Source of the DNA: an uncultured Sutterella sp.
GTDB lineage: Bacteria; Pseudomonadota; Gammaproteobacteria; Burkholderiales; Burkholderiaceae_F
NCBI GenBank assembly: GCA_902477615.1
Contig: CABSHY010000019.1
Span: forward strand, 1 to 11,953
Length of the DNA: 11,953 nt
Reading direction: 5' to 3'
The notes beneath the pieces are model-generated. The model saw nothing but the letters and a program-made list of their open reading frames with translations. It was not told where the DNA came from and ran no database searches. Positions 1-6,822 of this stretch are shown here, piece by piece. The position numbers and the translations under genes are program-made. Each line of letters begins with the position of its first letter. Positions within the stretch are counted from its first letter, which is position 1.

Positions 1-481
1 TGACCAAGTCAATGGCAATTTGAACGGCTTCTCGAGCGGTGTGAGCACGTTCTGCCACAATGCGGCGGATACCGTAACCTACGCCACCGTTTTTAACCTT
101 TTCATCCTTTTCGTATGTATCGCCACAGTTATTAGATACAACTAAAACGCCTTTTTCATTGATGAAACCATCTGAGAAACTGTAGCCATCAGGCGCTAAT
201 GTTTGGCTCCACCAGTAACCTAATGTTTGAGCAACTTGAGGAATCTTGGCGGTACCGGGTTCGTAGTACAAGGTTTCGCCTTTTTTGTGTTTGGCGGCCG
301 GCACCCAATATTGACTTGTAATGATGCGACGGTCATTGTCTTCGTTGTGACCAACTAAGATTTCGCCGGTGCTTGATGCATCTTTACCGACGATGATCGT
401 AAAGCAGGCTTGAGAAGATAAAGAAAAACTTGCTAAGGCAGCGCCCAAGCAAGTGGCTAACAAAAGACGTTTCGGACTCAT
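1..481 (-). CDS. Secreted dipeptidase, peptidase family C69 (N-terminal part; runs off window)
   Basis: The 160 visible codons encode the N-terminus of a C69 (PepD/PepDA-type) Ntn-hydrolase that cleaves dipeptides. Residues 1-25 form a signal peptide: basic MSPKR, a hydrophobic core, then a SQA cleavage site. The next residue, Cys26, begins CFTIIVGKDAS and is the expected N-terminal nucleophile of this family, so signal peptide removal would itself expose the active-site Cys. GHNEDN (residues 44-49) matches the conserved NED segment. The protein should act in the periplasm. The start is supported by AGAGGTG (487-493) placed 5 nt upstream. The sequence before the Cys (SSQA) is not a good lipobox, so a lipoprotein is unlikely. 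The C-terminal part lies outside the window, so intactness cannot be judged. The family call is firm; substrate preference cannot be read. Confidence 0.9.
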   Translation of the reverse strand, partial: MSPKRLLLATCLGAALASFSLSSQACFTIIVGKDASSTGEILVGHNEDNDRRIITSQYWVPAAKHKKGETLYYEPGTAKIPQVAQTLGYWWSQTLAPDGYSFSDGFINEKGVLVVSNNCGDTYEKDEKVKNGGVGYGIRRIVAERAHTAREAVQIAIDLV

Positions 482-533
482 GAAGGCACCTCTTTAAGGA
501 GTTAAACAGGATACTTTCAGCCTAGTCCGAAAC
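469..533 (-). promoter_or_regulatory. Candidate 5' leader stem-loop enclosing the dipeptidase start
   Basis: On the minus strand the leader sequence GTTTCGGACT (533 to 524) is perfectly complementary to AGTCCGAAAC (478 to 469), which is the coding sequence just after the ATG. The stem continues with AGGC (523-520) pairing to GCCT (487-484) across a 5-nt bulge that contains the AUG. The Shine-Dalgarno sequence lies mostly in the loop. If formed in the mRNA, this would hinder ribosome access and could act as a translational control element. A 10-bp dyad at this distance is expected about once by chance in a window this size, so the placement over the start is the only support. Confidence 0.35.
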
Positions 534-591
534 TTATCTTTCGAACATTGGTATTAACACTCTAACTATTTGAAAAATGTTTATTTTTTAA

Positions 592-1593
592 TCAAAAGGT
601 GTGATCAAAAAGCGATTCCGAGACATCACCAATCGAGCAAATCGCCAAGATTTCTTCATCTTCCGTGAGTTTTAACAATTGACGAGGCTTTGCGTGGTTG
701 GCAAGCAATCGGCAAGTACAACCGCGCCCCAAAGCGGCAGCTGCCATGTAGGCCGCTTGTACCTTAGCGCCTACGTCAATGGCTCGAGCCACAACGCTGA
801 TTTCATCTTGTGAGACATCCACGTCAAACGTCTTTTCAATAATTTTGGTGGTAAAGGTTTCCATCTTGCGCTTGTCTGAAACAAAGACTAAGTGTTGACT
901 TGCCAGCTTCATCCAAGGCTTGATTTCACCGAAGTGTTCTCGCTGATCATTGCCTTCAATGAAAAGAAGAACATTGCGTTTGGGCAAATATTTCCAAATA
1001 CCATTGGCCTGAACCACGTAGATATCGACTTCTTGCCAGTTAAAAGTCGAAGGTGTGGTGCGCTTTAAACTCGGACGATTAATACCGTCACAGGCCCATA
1101 AAATGGCAGCAACCTCTTCTTCCGGAATCGTTTCACCGGAAAAGTCTCGTGTGGAGCGGCGCTTCATAAAAGCGTTATCCAACGTCATCGAGAAGTGAGC
1201 ACGGGGAGGCAATTCACGGATAACAGCGTCTTCGGGCAAACGTTCAAACGATTCGCTATCAATTTTGAAGCGATCGATCATGCGTTCCAACTCATCGATT
1301 TCGTATTTATCGATGAAGTCATCCCACTTTTCACGAGACTTCTCTTGAACGTCGTCCCACTCAATGGCAAGCGCTTTTTGCTTGCGACGAAAGCAAGCAA
1401 TCATTTTAAGTTGATTGCTTTTGAGTTCCTCTTTAAGTTGTTGCTTCTTTTCCGACAACTCCTCAGAGAGCTCCATGCGCTTACCCTTAATTTCATCAGA
1501 GAGTTCTGAGAACTCTTCACTGATGCGGTTTTTCTGAGTTTTGACCTGTGTCTTTAATGATTCAAGCTTTGTGTTTAATTTTTTGCCAATCAT
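592..1593 (-). CDS. Nitroreductase-fold protein with long N-terminal coiled coil
   Basis: The C-terminal part (about residues 135-333) is a nitroreductase-family, FMN-type domain. It has RRSTRDF (145-151, the usual phosphate-contact region), a TTPSTFNWQEVDIYVV stretch (179-194) resembling the RTxPSxxNxQ motif of the SagB/nitroreductase-like branch, a LGRGCTC segment (288-294) and a terminal AICSIGDV strand (318-325). Residues 1-110 are different: highly charged, heptad-like Leu/Lys/Glu sequence predicted to form a coiled coil, followed by a Trp/Asp/Lys-rich linker. No signal peptide or membrane segment is visible, so it is probably cytoplasmic. The start is supported by GGAAAGGAAG (1601-1610). 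It lies 88 bp downstream of the YgbA-like gene in the same direction with no obvious terminator, so co-transcription is possible. The substrate is unknown. The fold call is confident; the coiled coil is my reading of the heptad pattern. Confidence 0.82.
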   Translation of the reverse strand: MIGKKLNTKLESLKTQVKTQKNRISEEFSELSDEIKGKRMELSEELSEKKQQLKEELKSNQLKMIACFRRKQKALAIEWDDVQEKSREKWDDFIDKYEIDELERMIDRFKIDSESFERLPEDAVIRELPPRAHFSMTLDNAFMKRRSTRDFSGETIPEEEVAAILWACDGINRPSLKRTTPSTFNWQEVDIYVVQANGIWKYLPKRNVLLFIEGNDQREHFGEIKPWMKLASQHLVFVSDKRKMETFTTKIIEKTFDVDVSQDEISVVARAIDVGAKVQAAYMAAAALGRGCTCRLLANHAKPRQLLKLTEDEEILAICSIGDVSESLFDHTF

Positions 1594-1681
1594 ATTTTTA
1601 CTTCCTTTCCTGTGTCTTACCTATCATTGTGTCACGGAAGAACATCGGAAACATTTGGTAATCCGTAAAGGATGTAACAGA

Positions 1682-2077
1682 TTATTCGTTTTTGGCCTTT
1701 TTACGTAATTCCCGAGGGTGAGGAGGTTTTTTTTTCAAAGCTCGCAACAAATGTTCCGAAGTCAGAATCGGGTGATAAAGAAGCATCGGTGCGCCAGAGG
1801 TTTTCATGACGGCTTTAATGTGGGCTTTTTCATCACTTTTGTGGCAGCGAACAACGCATTTTGCGCACGTTGGTTTCTCTTCCCCATAAGGGCAACAGGC
1901 AAGGCGCGCCAAAGAGTAACGAAGATGCTGACGGCAATCGTCACATAACGCATTCGTTTTATGGGTCTTTTGGCAGTAGTACTCTGCCATAGCAATCAAG
2001 AGCTTTGCCTCTCTGCCCAAAAGTCCCTTTTCCAAACGCTCAACGTGCGGAATAGGGGGATCAAACGTGTCCCACAT
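1682..2077 (-). CDS. ygbA: YgbA family (nitrous oxide-stimulated promoter family) cysteine-rich protein
   Basis: This 131-residue protein matches the small YgbA family. The diagnostic core is the Cys-rich block CCPYGEEKPTCAKCVVRCHK (61-80), followed by IKAVMKTSGAPMLLYHPIL (87-105). A second pair, CDDC (45-48), and Cys35 with His39 lie upstream. Eight cysteines in a protein of this size suggest bound metal or an Fe-S cluster, but this is inferred. In E. coli, ygbA is under control of the nitric-oxide sensor NsrR and is linked to nitrosative stress; its biochemical role is not something I can state. The ATG follows AAAGGA with 8 nt spacing, and the ribosome binding site lies in the 15-bp gap after the nucleoside hydrolase stop, so the two are surely co-transcribed. 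No NsrR site was seen; the gene appears to ride on the nucleoside operon. Confidence 0.85.
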   Translation of the reverse strand: MWDTFDPPIPHVERLEKGLLGREAKLLIAMAEYYCQKTHKTNALCDDCRQHLRYSLARLACCPYGEEKPTCAKCVVRCHKSDEKAHIKAVMKTSGAPMLLYHPILTSEHLLRALKKKPPHPRELRKKAKNE

Positions 2078-2092
2078 GTGAGTGTCCTTTCC

Positions 2093-3040
2093 TTATTTGT
2101 TTCCCAAATTTTTAACGGCATCCTCAATCAACTGCCAAAAACGCTTGTGATCAAGTTTGGTAGCAACAAACGTGTGGCAATCTTCAGGGGCTTTTTTACG
2201 AAGATCCGTTACCGTCATACCGTTGGTGTACATGCCTCGGTATTCAACATGCACGGGGGCTTGACGAACCTCGATGCAATCGGGGTCAATGACGTAGGCC
2301 ACGGCGCAAGGGTCATGCACGGGTGGTTCATCAAAGCCTTTGCTCTTTTTGTACGTCATGGAAAATTGCGTGAGTACATCCGTTAAGAATTGACCAACCG
2401 GTGTTTTCATTTCTGCAATATGAGCTTTAACTTCGTCAGTTGTCAAGGCTTGATAGGTGAGATCCAATCCCACCATGACGATTTTCCATTTTTCTTCGAA
2501 AACGATGTGAGCGGCTTCGGGGTCGTTTTCAATATTAAATTCAGCCATCGGGCGGATGTTGCCGATGTGGTAACCGCCTCCCATTAAAACGACTTCTTTA
2601 ACGCGCTCTACAATGCGTGGTTCCATGCGTGCAGCCAGGGCAATATTGGTCAATGGGCCAATAGGCACAAGTGTCACCGTTTTCTCAGGTTCACTCATAA
2701 CGATGTCGATAATCATTTGAGCAGCGTGACGGGGATCAACTTTAAAGTCGGTCTCCGGTAACGTCGTACCGTCAAGACCGGATTCACCATGAATGTTGGC
2801 GGCCACGACGACTTGATCACGCAACAAAGGGCGAGAGGCGCCCATGGCAACAGGAACATTTTCCATGCCGCAGAGCTTAGCGATGCGCAAGGCATTCTTC
2901 GTTACTTTTTCAATCGTTTGATTGCCGGCAACGGTTGTAATGGCCAAAACCTCGATATCGGGATTACCGGCTGCTAACAAAAGGGCCACGGCGTCATCGT
3001 AACCAGGATCGCAGTCAATGATGATTCTTTTCTTCGTCAT
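2093..3040 (-). CDS. Nucleoside hydrolase (inosine-uridine preferring, RihA/IunH family)
   Basis: The enzyme hydrolyses the N-glycosidic bond of ribonucleosides to a free base and ribose in the cytoplasm. The N-terminal calcium-binding motif DCDPGYDD (residues 9-16) is intact. Also present are NIHGESGLDG (about 82-91), the VPIGPLTNIALA strand-loop, VVLMGGGYHIGN, AEFNIENDPEAA (the ribose-binding Asn region) and the second metal/catalytic element HDPCAVAY starting at His242. The length of 315 residues is normal. RihA-like features (HGESGLDG and the NDPEAA segment) suggest a pyrimidine or broad-specificity enzyme, but specificity is not safely readable. It starts 11 bp after the ribokinase stop with an AAAGG Shine-Dalgarno sequence, giving a two-step route from nucleoside to ribose 5-phosphate. 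Confidence 0.93.
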   Translation of the reverse strand: MTKKRIIIDCDPGYDDAVALLLAAGNPDIEVLAITTVAGNQTIEKVTKNALRIAKLCGMENVPVAMGASRPLLRDQVVVAANIHGESGLDGTTLPETDFKVDPRHAAQMIIDIVMSEPEKTVTLVPIGPLTNIALAARMEPRIVERVKEVVLMGGGYHIGNIRPMAEFNIENDPEAAHIVFEEKWKIVMVGLDLTYQALTTDEVKAHIAEMKTPVGQFLTDVLTQFSMTYKKSKGFDEPPVHDPCAVAYVIDPDCIEVRQAPVHVEYRGMYTNGMTVTDLRKKAPEDCHTFVATKLDHKRFWQLIEDAVKNLGNK

Positions 3041-3051
3041 GATGAAACCTT

Positions 3052-3975
3052 TTAGGTTAAAGATTTTCGAAATTGTTGGACTTCTTCCATCGTCGGAATC
3101 GATGCTTCGGCACCGGCGCGTGTAACGCTAATGGCTGCAGCCAATACAGCCGTGTCCAAGAGCGCATGGAAAGTTTGAGCATCGTGCGCTTCAAACCAAG
3201 AGCAAATGGCATGCATAGCATAACCCACAAAGGTGTCGCCCGCTCCCGTTGTGTCAACCGCTTTCACGCAATAACTATCAATGGTGCGCGGTGCTTCATG
3301 AGGCAAGGCATAAACAATACCCTTGGCACCCAAAGTCAAAATGATGACGGCGTTGGGTAGCTTCTCTTGTAAAGCTTTAAGAGCGCTTTGTGTGTCCAAG
3401 AGGTTTTGTCCCAACATACCTTGCGCTTCCGTTCGATTAAGAATGAGAACATCAACGCATTCCAAGGGGTAGTTGCAAACGTTGGCATCAAAAGGCGCAG
3501 GATTGAAAATGGTGAGAAGGTTGCGCTTTTTCGCTTCTATCAAAATCCGATCAATGTCGTTGACTTCGTTTTGAAAAAGAACAAGGTCGTTTGCAGACAA
3601 ACTCTCTAGCGCTTCACAAATCAAATTCTGGGTGACTTGGTGATTCGTGCCCGGAAAGTAGAGAATGGCGTTTTCCGCATCGGGTGTCACTTGAATGAAG
3701 GTGTGACCGCTTGCGGAGGAAGGATCAATGCGAACATGATCAATGTTGACCTTGGACGTCTTTAAAAAGTCATAGAGAAATTGACCGTCTGCGCCTAAAA
3801 CGCCGGCGTGAGATACGTCAAGACCGCTTCTGGCGATAGCGACCGTTTGATTTAAGCCTTTGCCACCCATAAAGACCGAACGATGCGTGGCCTCTAGCGT
3901 TTCACCGCCCGACACAAAGTGAGGTGTTTGGTAGACGTAGTCAATGTTAATAGACCCAATATTGAGAATGCGCAT
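3052..3975 (-). CDS. rbsK: Ribokinase, PfkB family
   Basis: A PfkB-family sugar kinase of 307 residues that most resembles ribokinase (ribose + ATP to ribose 5-phosphate). It has the N-terminal substrate motif INIDYVY, PfkB signature 1 GGKGLNQTVAIARSG (37-51), the NRTEA element (180-184) and signature 2 DTTGAGDTFVGY (241-252) with catalytic base Asp247. The C-terminal AAISVTRAGAEASIP (280-294) is typical of RbsK. GTGGAG lies 8 nt before the ATG. It is the first gene of a tight operon with a nucleoside hydrolase, which strongly favours ribose released from nucleosides as the substrate. Another PfkB specificity such as deoxyribose or nucleoside itself cannot be excluded. Transcription must start in the short interval 3976-4028, because a strong terminator of the upstream gene ends there; I see no convincing promoter hexamers in it. 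Confidence 0.85.
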   Translation of the reverse strand: MRILNIGSINIDYVYQTPHFVSGGETLEATHRSVFMGGKGLNQTVAIARSGLDVSHAGVLGADGQFLYDFLKTSKVNIDHVRIDPSSASGHTFIQVTPDAENAILYFPGTNHQVTQNLICEALESLSANDLVLFQNEVNDIDRILIEAKKRNLLTIFNPAPFDANVCNYPLECVDVLILNRTEAQGMLGQNLLDTQSALKALQEKLPNAVIILTLGAKGIVYALPHEAPRTIDSYCVKAVDTTGAGDTFVGYAMHAICSWFEAHDAQTFHALLDTAVLAAAISVTRAGAEASIPTMEEVQQFRKSLT

Positions 3976-4020
3976 TGAATAAACTCCACATAAGGATGCG
4001 GAAATTTTAACTGAAAAGGC

Positions 4021-4056
4021 TAAAGAAAAAGAGGCGCATTTTGCATTGCGCCTCTT
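4021..4056 (-). terminator. Intrinsic terminator of the MFS transporter gene
   Basis: A perfect 10-bp stem, AAGAGGCGCA (4029-4038) with TGCGCCTCTT (4047-4056), encloses an 8-nt loop. On the minus strand it is followed by a T-rich run (TTTTTCTTTA, ending near 4021). It begins 8 bp after the transporter stop codon and insulates the transporter from the ribokinase operon. Confidence 0.88.
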
Positions 4057-4064
4057 GTAAATGA

Positions 4065-5315
4065 CTATCTTTCGAAACGAAGTTTTTCAGCCTCGTTGGG
4101 ATTTCTTCCCATTAACCATAAGCCCGTCATCACGATTAACCAAGCACCCGTCATCCAACCGATGTAACCGGGAGCCATGGCAATAACAGGTGTGTCGGCC
4201 GGCATCATGCCGACAACAGCATTGGGGATACCGGCACCGACATAGGCTAAAAGGTAAATGCCAGAGATAACCCCAGCACGTTCTTTTAGTGTTGTATCTT
4301 GTAGTAAAAGTTTAAGAGCACTCGTACAACTGCCGCCGTTGCTACCACCGCAAATAGCGACCGTAATTAAGAAAAGTACCGGCATATGATAGCCATAAGC
4401 AACGAAGGTAAGGCTGCCTGCTATGGCAAACGTGGTAATGACCAAACGCAATGCATTAACCGCATAAAAGCGACCGATCACCAAGCCCGTAGCCGCATTG
4501 GGTACCATCAAAATAAGGTAGCAAAGGGCGGCAATCAATGTGCTTTGAATACCAAAGGTTTCTGCGGAAATAATGGCAATAAAGCCTTGGAAGAAACTTC
4601 CCATCCCCCATGTGCCGATGTAAGCCGCGCTTGCAATCACAAAGAGGCGCCAGAGGCGACGAGGCACGGCAATTTTAGGAATTAACGTTGCAATTAAAGG
4701 CTCCATCCCAAATTGCACAGACTCGGTGCCCGTAGAGACCAAGACCAAAACGCAGGCAATCAGTCCCATAAAGAGCATGAAAAGGGAGGCCGGATCAAAG
4801 AGGTTATATTCAATGCAAACACCGGTTAAAAGCGTGCCTAAGCACAGACCGACGTTGGGGCCGGCTGCGGTAAGAGCAGTGCCCAACCAGCGCTTTTCGG
4901 GGGGAGCTGTATCGACGACCCAAGCCATGGCTGCGCTTGATGCCAATCCGCAAGACAGGCCCTGCAAGAATCGACCGAGATTAAACGCCCAGACGTTATC
5001 CATCACGACAAAGGTAAAGCTTGCAGTCATGGCCAGCAACAGCGTCGTGATGACAACGGGTTTGCGACCGAAGTAGTTGGAGAGTCGCGCAAAAAAGACA
5101 AGCGTCAAAATACAACCCAAAAAGTACGCGACGATGGAGTTAGCAACATCGGCGTTACTTAATGCAAGCATTTCGCGATAAACCGACATCAAGGGAATCG
5201 GAGCGGAACTTGCGGTAAAGCAGACAATCAATGTCGATGCGGCACCAATAAAAGTGCGCATACGGTTGGGTAAATGGTCTGCTGTCAGTTTGTGGGGTGT
5301 TTGAGCGGCACTCAT
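4065..5315 (-). CDS. MFS transporter (major facilitator superfamily)
   Basis: A 416-residue inner-membrane transporter with about 12 hydrophobic segments. MFS motif A appears as ARLSNYFGRKP (76-86) between helices 2 and 3. A motif-B-like LGRFLQGLSCGLASSAAMAW (113-132) carries the conserved R and Q-G. A glycine/proline-rich helix 5 segment AAGPNVGLCLGTLLTG (150-165) resembles motif C. Length is typical of the family. The start is preceded only by a weak AGAAAAG, so the start is less certain, although the N-terminal 17 residues before the first helix look like a normal cytosolic tail. Its substrate cannot be read. It is divergent from an AbgA-like amidohydrolase with a shared repeat-bearing promoter region, so import or export of that enzyme's substrate or product is the natural guess; coupling to the downstream ribokinase operon is broken by a terminator. 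Confidence 0.88.
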   Translation of the reverse strand: MSAAQTPHKLTADHLPNRMRTFIGAASTLIVCFTASSAPIPLMSVYREMLALSNADVANSIVAYFLGCILTLVFFARLSNYFGRKPVVITTLLLAMTASFTFVVMDNVWAFNLGRFLQGLSCGLASSAAMAWVVDTAPPEKRWLGTALTAAGPNVGLCLGTLLTGVCIEYNLFDPASLFMLFMGLIACVLVLVSTGTESVQFGMEPLIATLIPKIAVPRRLWRLFVIASAAYIGTWGMGSFFQGFIAIISAETFGIQSTLIAALCYLILMVPNAATGLVIGRFYAVNALRLVITTFAIAGSLTFVAYGYHMPVLFLITVAICGGSNGGSCTSALKLLLQDTTLKERAGVISGIYLLAYVGAGIPNAVVGMMPADTPVIAMAPGYIGWMTGAWLIVMTGLWLMGRNPNEAEKLRFER

Positions 5316-5350
5316 CTTTTCTGAAGAATAAAAATCGAAGCGGAGATTTT

Positions 5351-5399
5351 AAGAGATTTCTTTAAAAAAAGAGTATTGTCAAAAGAGATTCCTTTGACA
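5351..5399. promoter_or_regulatory. Candidate operator repeats in the divergent transporter/hydrolase promoter region
   Basis: The 111-bp region between the two divergent starts holds two overlapping patterns. First, an inverted repeat TGTCAAA (5377-5383), 9-nt spacer, TTTGACA (5393-5399); each arm contains a consensus-like TTGACA reading outward on one strand. Second, a direct repeat AAGAGATTTCTTT (5351-5363) and AAGAGATTCCTTT (5383-5395), 12 of 13 identical and 32 bp apart, close to three helical turns. This is what a binding site for a shared regulator would look like, but no regulator gene is in view and no convincing -10 elements were found. Confidence 0.4.
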
Positions 5400-5414
5400 C
5401 TTCTTATTGTATTT

Positions 5415-5419
5415 AGGAG
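5415..5419 (+). promoter_or_regulatory. Ribosome binding site that fixes the amidohydrolase start
   Basis: AGGAG sits 7 nt before the ATG at 5427. The upstream in-frame ATG at 5376 lies inside the operator-like repeat and would place this ribosome binding site inside the coding region, so 5427 is the chosen start. Confidence 0.85.
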
Positions 5420-5426
5420 AAGACAA

Positions 5427-6713
5427 ATGCCTGATATTTGCGTAGAAAAGTATTTGCCCGATATGGTGGCCATGCGTCGCAAATTGCACACGTATCCTGA
5501 AGAGGGATGGACTGAATTTGTCACGACCACGCGCATCATTGAAGCGCTTCGTGCCACGGGGCTAGAACCTAAATTCGGTAAAGACGTGATTGACGTCAAT
5601 GCCGTGATGGGGCGTCGAGAAGCCATTGTTGAAAAAGCATGGAACGCCGCTCACGAGGTCAAAGACATTGATCAAACGATTTTGGATTCCTTAGATCGCT
5701 ACACGGGCGCGATGGTTGAAATCGATACGGGGCGCCCGGGGCCCTGCACAGCTCTGCGCTTTGATATCGACTGCGTGGTCAATACTGAAACTGATGATCC
5801 CAATCATGCTCCGAACGCCCAAGGCTTTGCCTCCACGCGTCCTGGTCTCATGCACTCTTGCGGGCACGATGCTCATACGGCTTTAGGTCTTGGTGTTGCT
5901 CGCTGGGTGGCCGATCACAAAGACGAATTAAAAGGTCGCATTAAGATCGTGTTTCAACCGGCTGAAGAAGGTGTGCGTGGTGCAAGCCCCATGGCTCAAA
6001 AGGGTATTGTTGACGATGCGGACTATTTGGTGGGTTCTCATGTCGGGTGTGAGTTCGGCTTGGGTGAAGTCGGCGTCTTAAAGCACGGCTATTTGGCAAC
6101 CACCAAGATGGACATCACTTTTGAAGGGCGCAGCGCTCACGCGGGCAGTGACCCTGAGAAGGGACGCAGTGCATTGGTTGCCGCTGCAGCAACGGTGATG
6201 GCGCTTCAAGGGATTAGCCGCCACTCAGGCGGTGACTCACGTGTGGCCGTCGGGACGCTTCATGCAGGGGAAGGACGAAATGTGGTGGCAGCAAAAGCCA
6301 CGATGCAAGTAGAAGTTCGGGGGGCAACCACGGAAGTCAACCAGTTCATGACCGATGAAGTCTATCGTATCGTGCGTGGGATGAGCGAAGTCTATGGCGT
6401 AAAAGGCACCATCGAAAAGATGGGCGAAGCCAGTGTCTACGAGTGCGATGAGGAAGTCTGCGCGATGCTGATGCAAGCTGCGCAAGAAATTCCGGAACTC
6501 AAGAAGTCGGAACTCTTTGAAACATGCCGCGGTAGTGAAGACTGCAGTATGTTGGCGAACCGCGTCCGAGAAAAGGGTGGTAAAGCCGGTTACTTCTGTT
6601 GGGGGTGCAATCATCATGGGCACCATCGTCCGGACTTCGATGTGCAAGACACCGAGAGCTTAAAGGTGGGCTTTAAGATGACGGTGGGCTTTATCAAGCA
6701 AGCCAACGGATAA
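5427..6713 (+). CDS. abgA: M20-family amidohydrolase, AbgA-like (p-aminobenzoyl-glutamate hydrolase subunit A type)
   Basis: A 428-residue metallo-amidohydrolase that cleaves an N-acyl amino acid amide bond. It closely follows the AbgA pattern: MRRKLHTYPEEGWTEF (16-31), the EIDTGRPGPCTALRFDID block (98-115), metal-binding MHSCGHDAHT (142-151), FQPAEEGVRGA (176-186) with the catalytic and metal Glu pair, the lid-domain GRSAHAGSDPEKG (234-246), GEGRNVV (281-287) and a His-rich metal ligand region HHGHHRPDFD (396-405). The long insert between about 55 and 95 is also typical of AbgA rather than of short M20D deacylases. No signal peptide, so cytoplasmic. E. coli AbgA works with AbgB and the AbgT transporter; here neither is adjacent and a divergent MFS gene takes the transporter position. 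A different N-acyl-glutamate-like or dipeptide substrate is possible. Confidence 0.87.
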   Translation: MPDICVEKYLPDMVAMRRKLHTYPEEGWTEFVTTTRIIEALRATGLEPKFGKDVIDVNAVMGRREAIVEKAWNAAHEVKDIDQTILDSLDRYTGAMVEIDTGRPGPCTALRFDIDCVVNTETDDPNHAPNAQGFASTRPGLMHSCGHDAHTALGLGVARWVADHKDELKGRIKIVFQPAEEGVRGASPMAQKGIVDDADYLVGSHVGCEFGLGEVGVLKHGYLATTKMDITFEGRSAHAGSDPEKGRSALVAAAATVMALQGISRHSGGDSRVAVGTLHAGEGRNVVAAKATMQVEVRGATTEVNQFMTDEVYRIVRGMSEVYGVKGTIEKMGEASVYECDEEVCAMLMQAAQEIPELKKSELFETCRGSEDCSMLANRVREKGGKAGYFCWGCNHHGHHRPDFDVQDTESLKVGFKMTVGFIKQANG

Positions 6714-6735
6714 TTATTGAGTCTCGCAGTAGTAA

Positions 6736-6771
6736 AAAATGCCTGAATGAAAACTTTTCCTCAGGCATTTT
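6736..6771. terminator. Bidirectional terminator hairpin after the amidohydrolase
   Basis: A perfect 11-bp stem, AAAATGCCTGA (6736-6746) with TCAGGCATTTT (6761-6771), and a 14-nt loop that can itself pair GAAAA with TTTTC. It is flanked by T-runs in both directions: short on plus, TTTTTT on minus. It lies 22 bp after the hydrolase stop in a convergent intergenic region. Confidence 0.8.
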
Positions 6772-6777
6772 CCATTG

Positions 6778-6802
6778 AAAAAACGCCCCGAAGGGCGTTT
6801 TT
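6778..6802 (-). terminator. efp terminator with UUCG tetraloop
   Basis: A 10-bp stem, AAAAACGCCC (6779-6788) with GGGCGTTTTT (6793-6802). Read on the minus strand, the loop is TTCG closed by a C-G pair, the exceptionally stable UUCG tetraloop, followed by TTTTTT. It is 20 bp past the efp stop. The plus strand also has a TTTTT tail, so it can serve as a second stop for the convergent hydrolase transcript. Confidence 0.88.
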
Positions 6803-6822
6803 GGCGTTAATCGAAGAATCGA

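Noticed and set aside
1961..2386. A 141-codon plus-strand open frame across the ygbA/nucleoside hydrolase junction
   Set aside because: It runs antisense over two well-supported genes and has no family resemblance.
5376..5426. 17-codon upstream extension of the amidohydrolase
   Set aside because: It overlaps the operator-like repeat and the AGGAG ribosome binding site; AbgA-type proteins start near the 5427 ATG.
6237..6647. A 136-codon minus-strand open frame opposite the amidohydrolase
   Set aside because: Antisense shadow of conserved metal-binding motifs of the M20 gene; no independent support.
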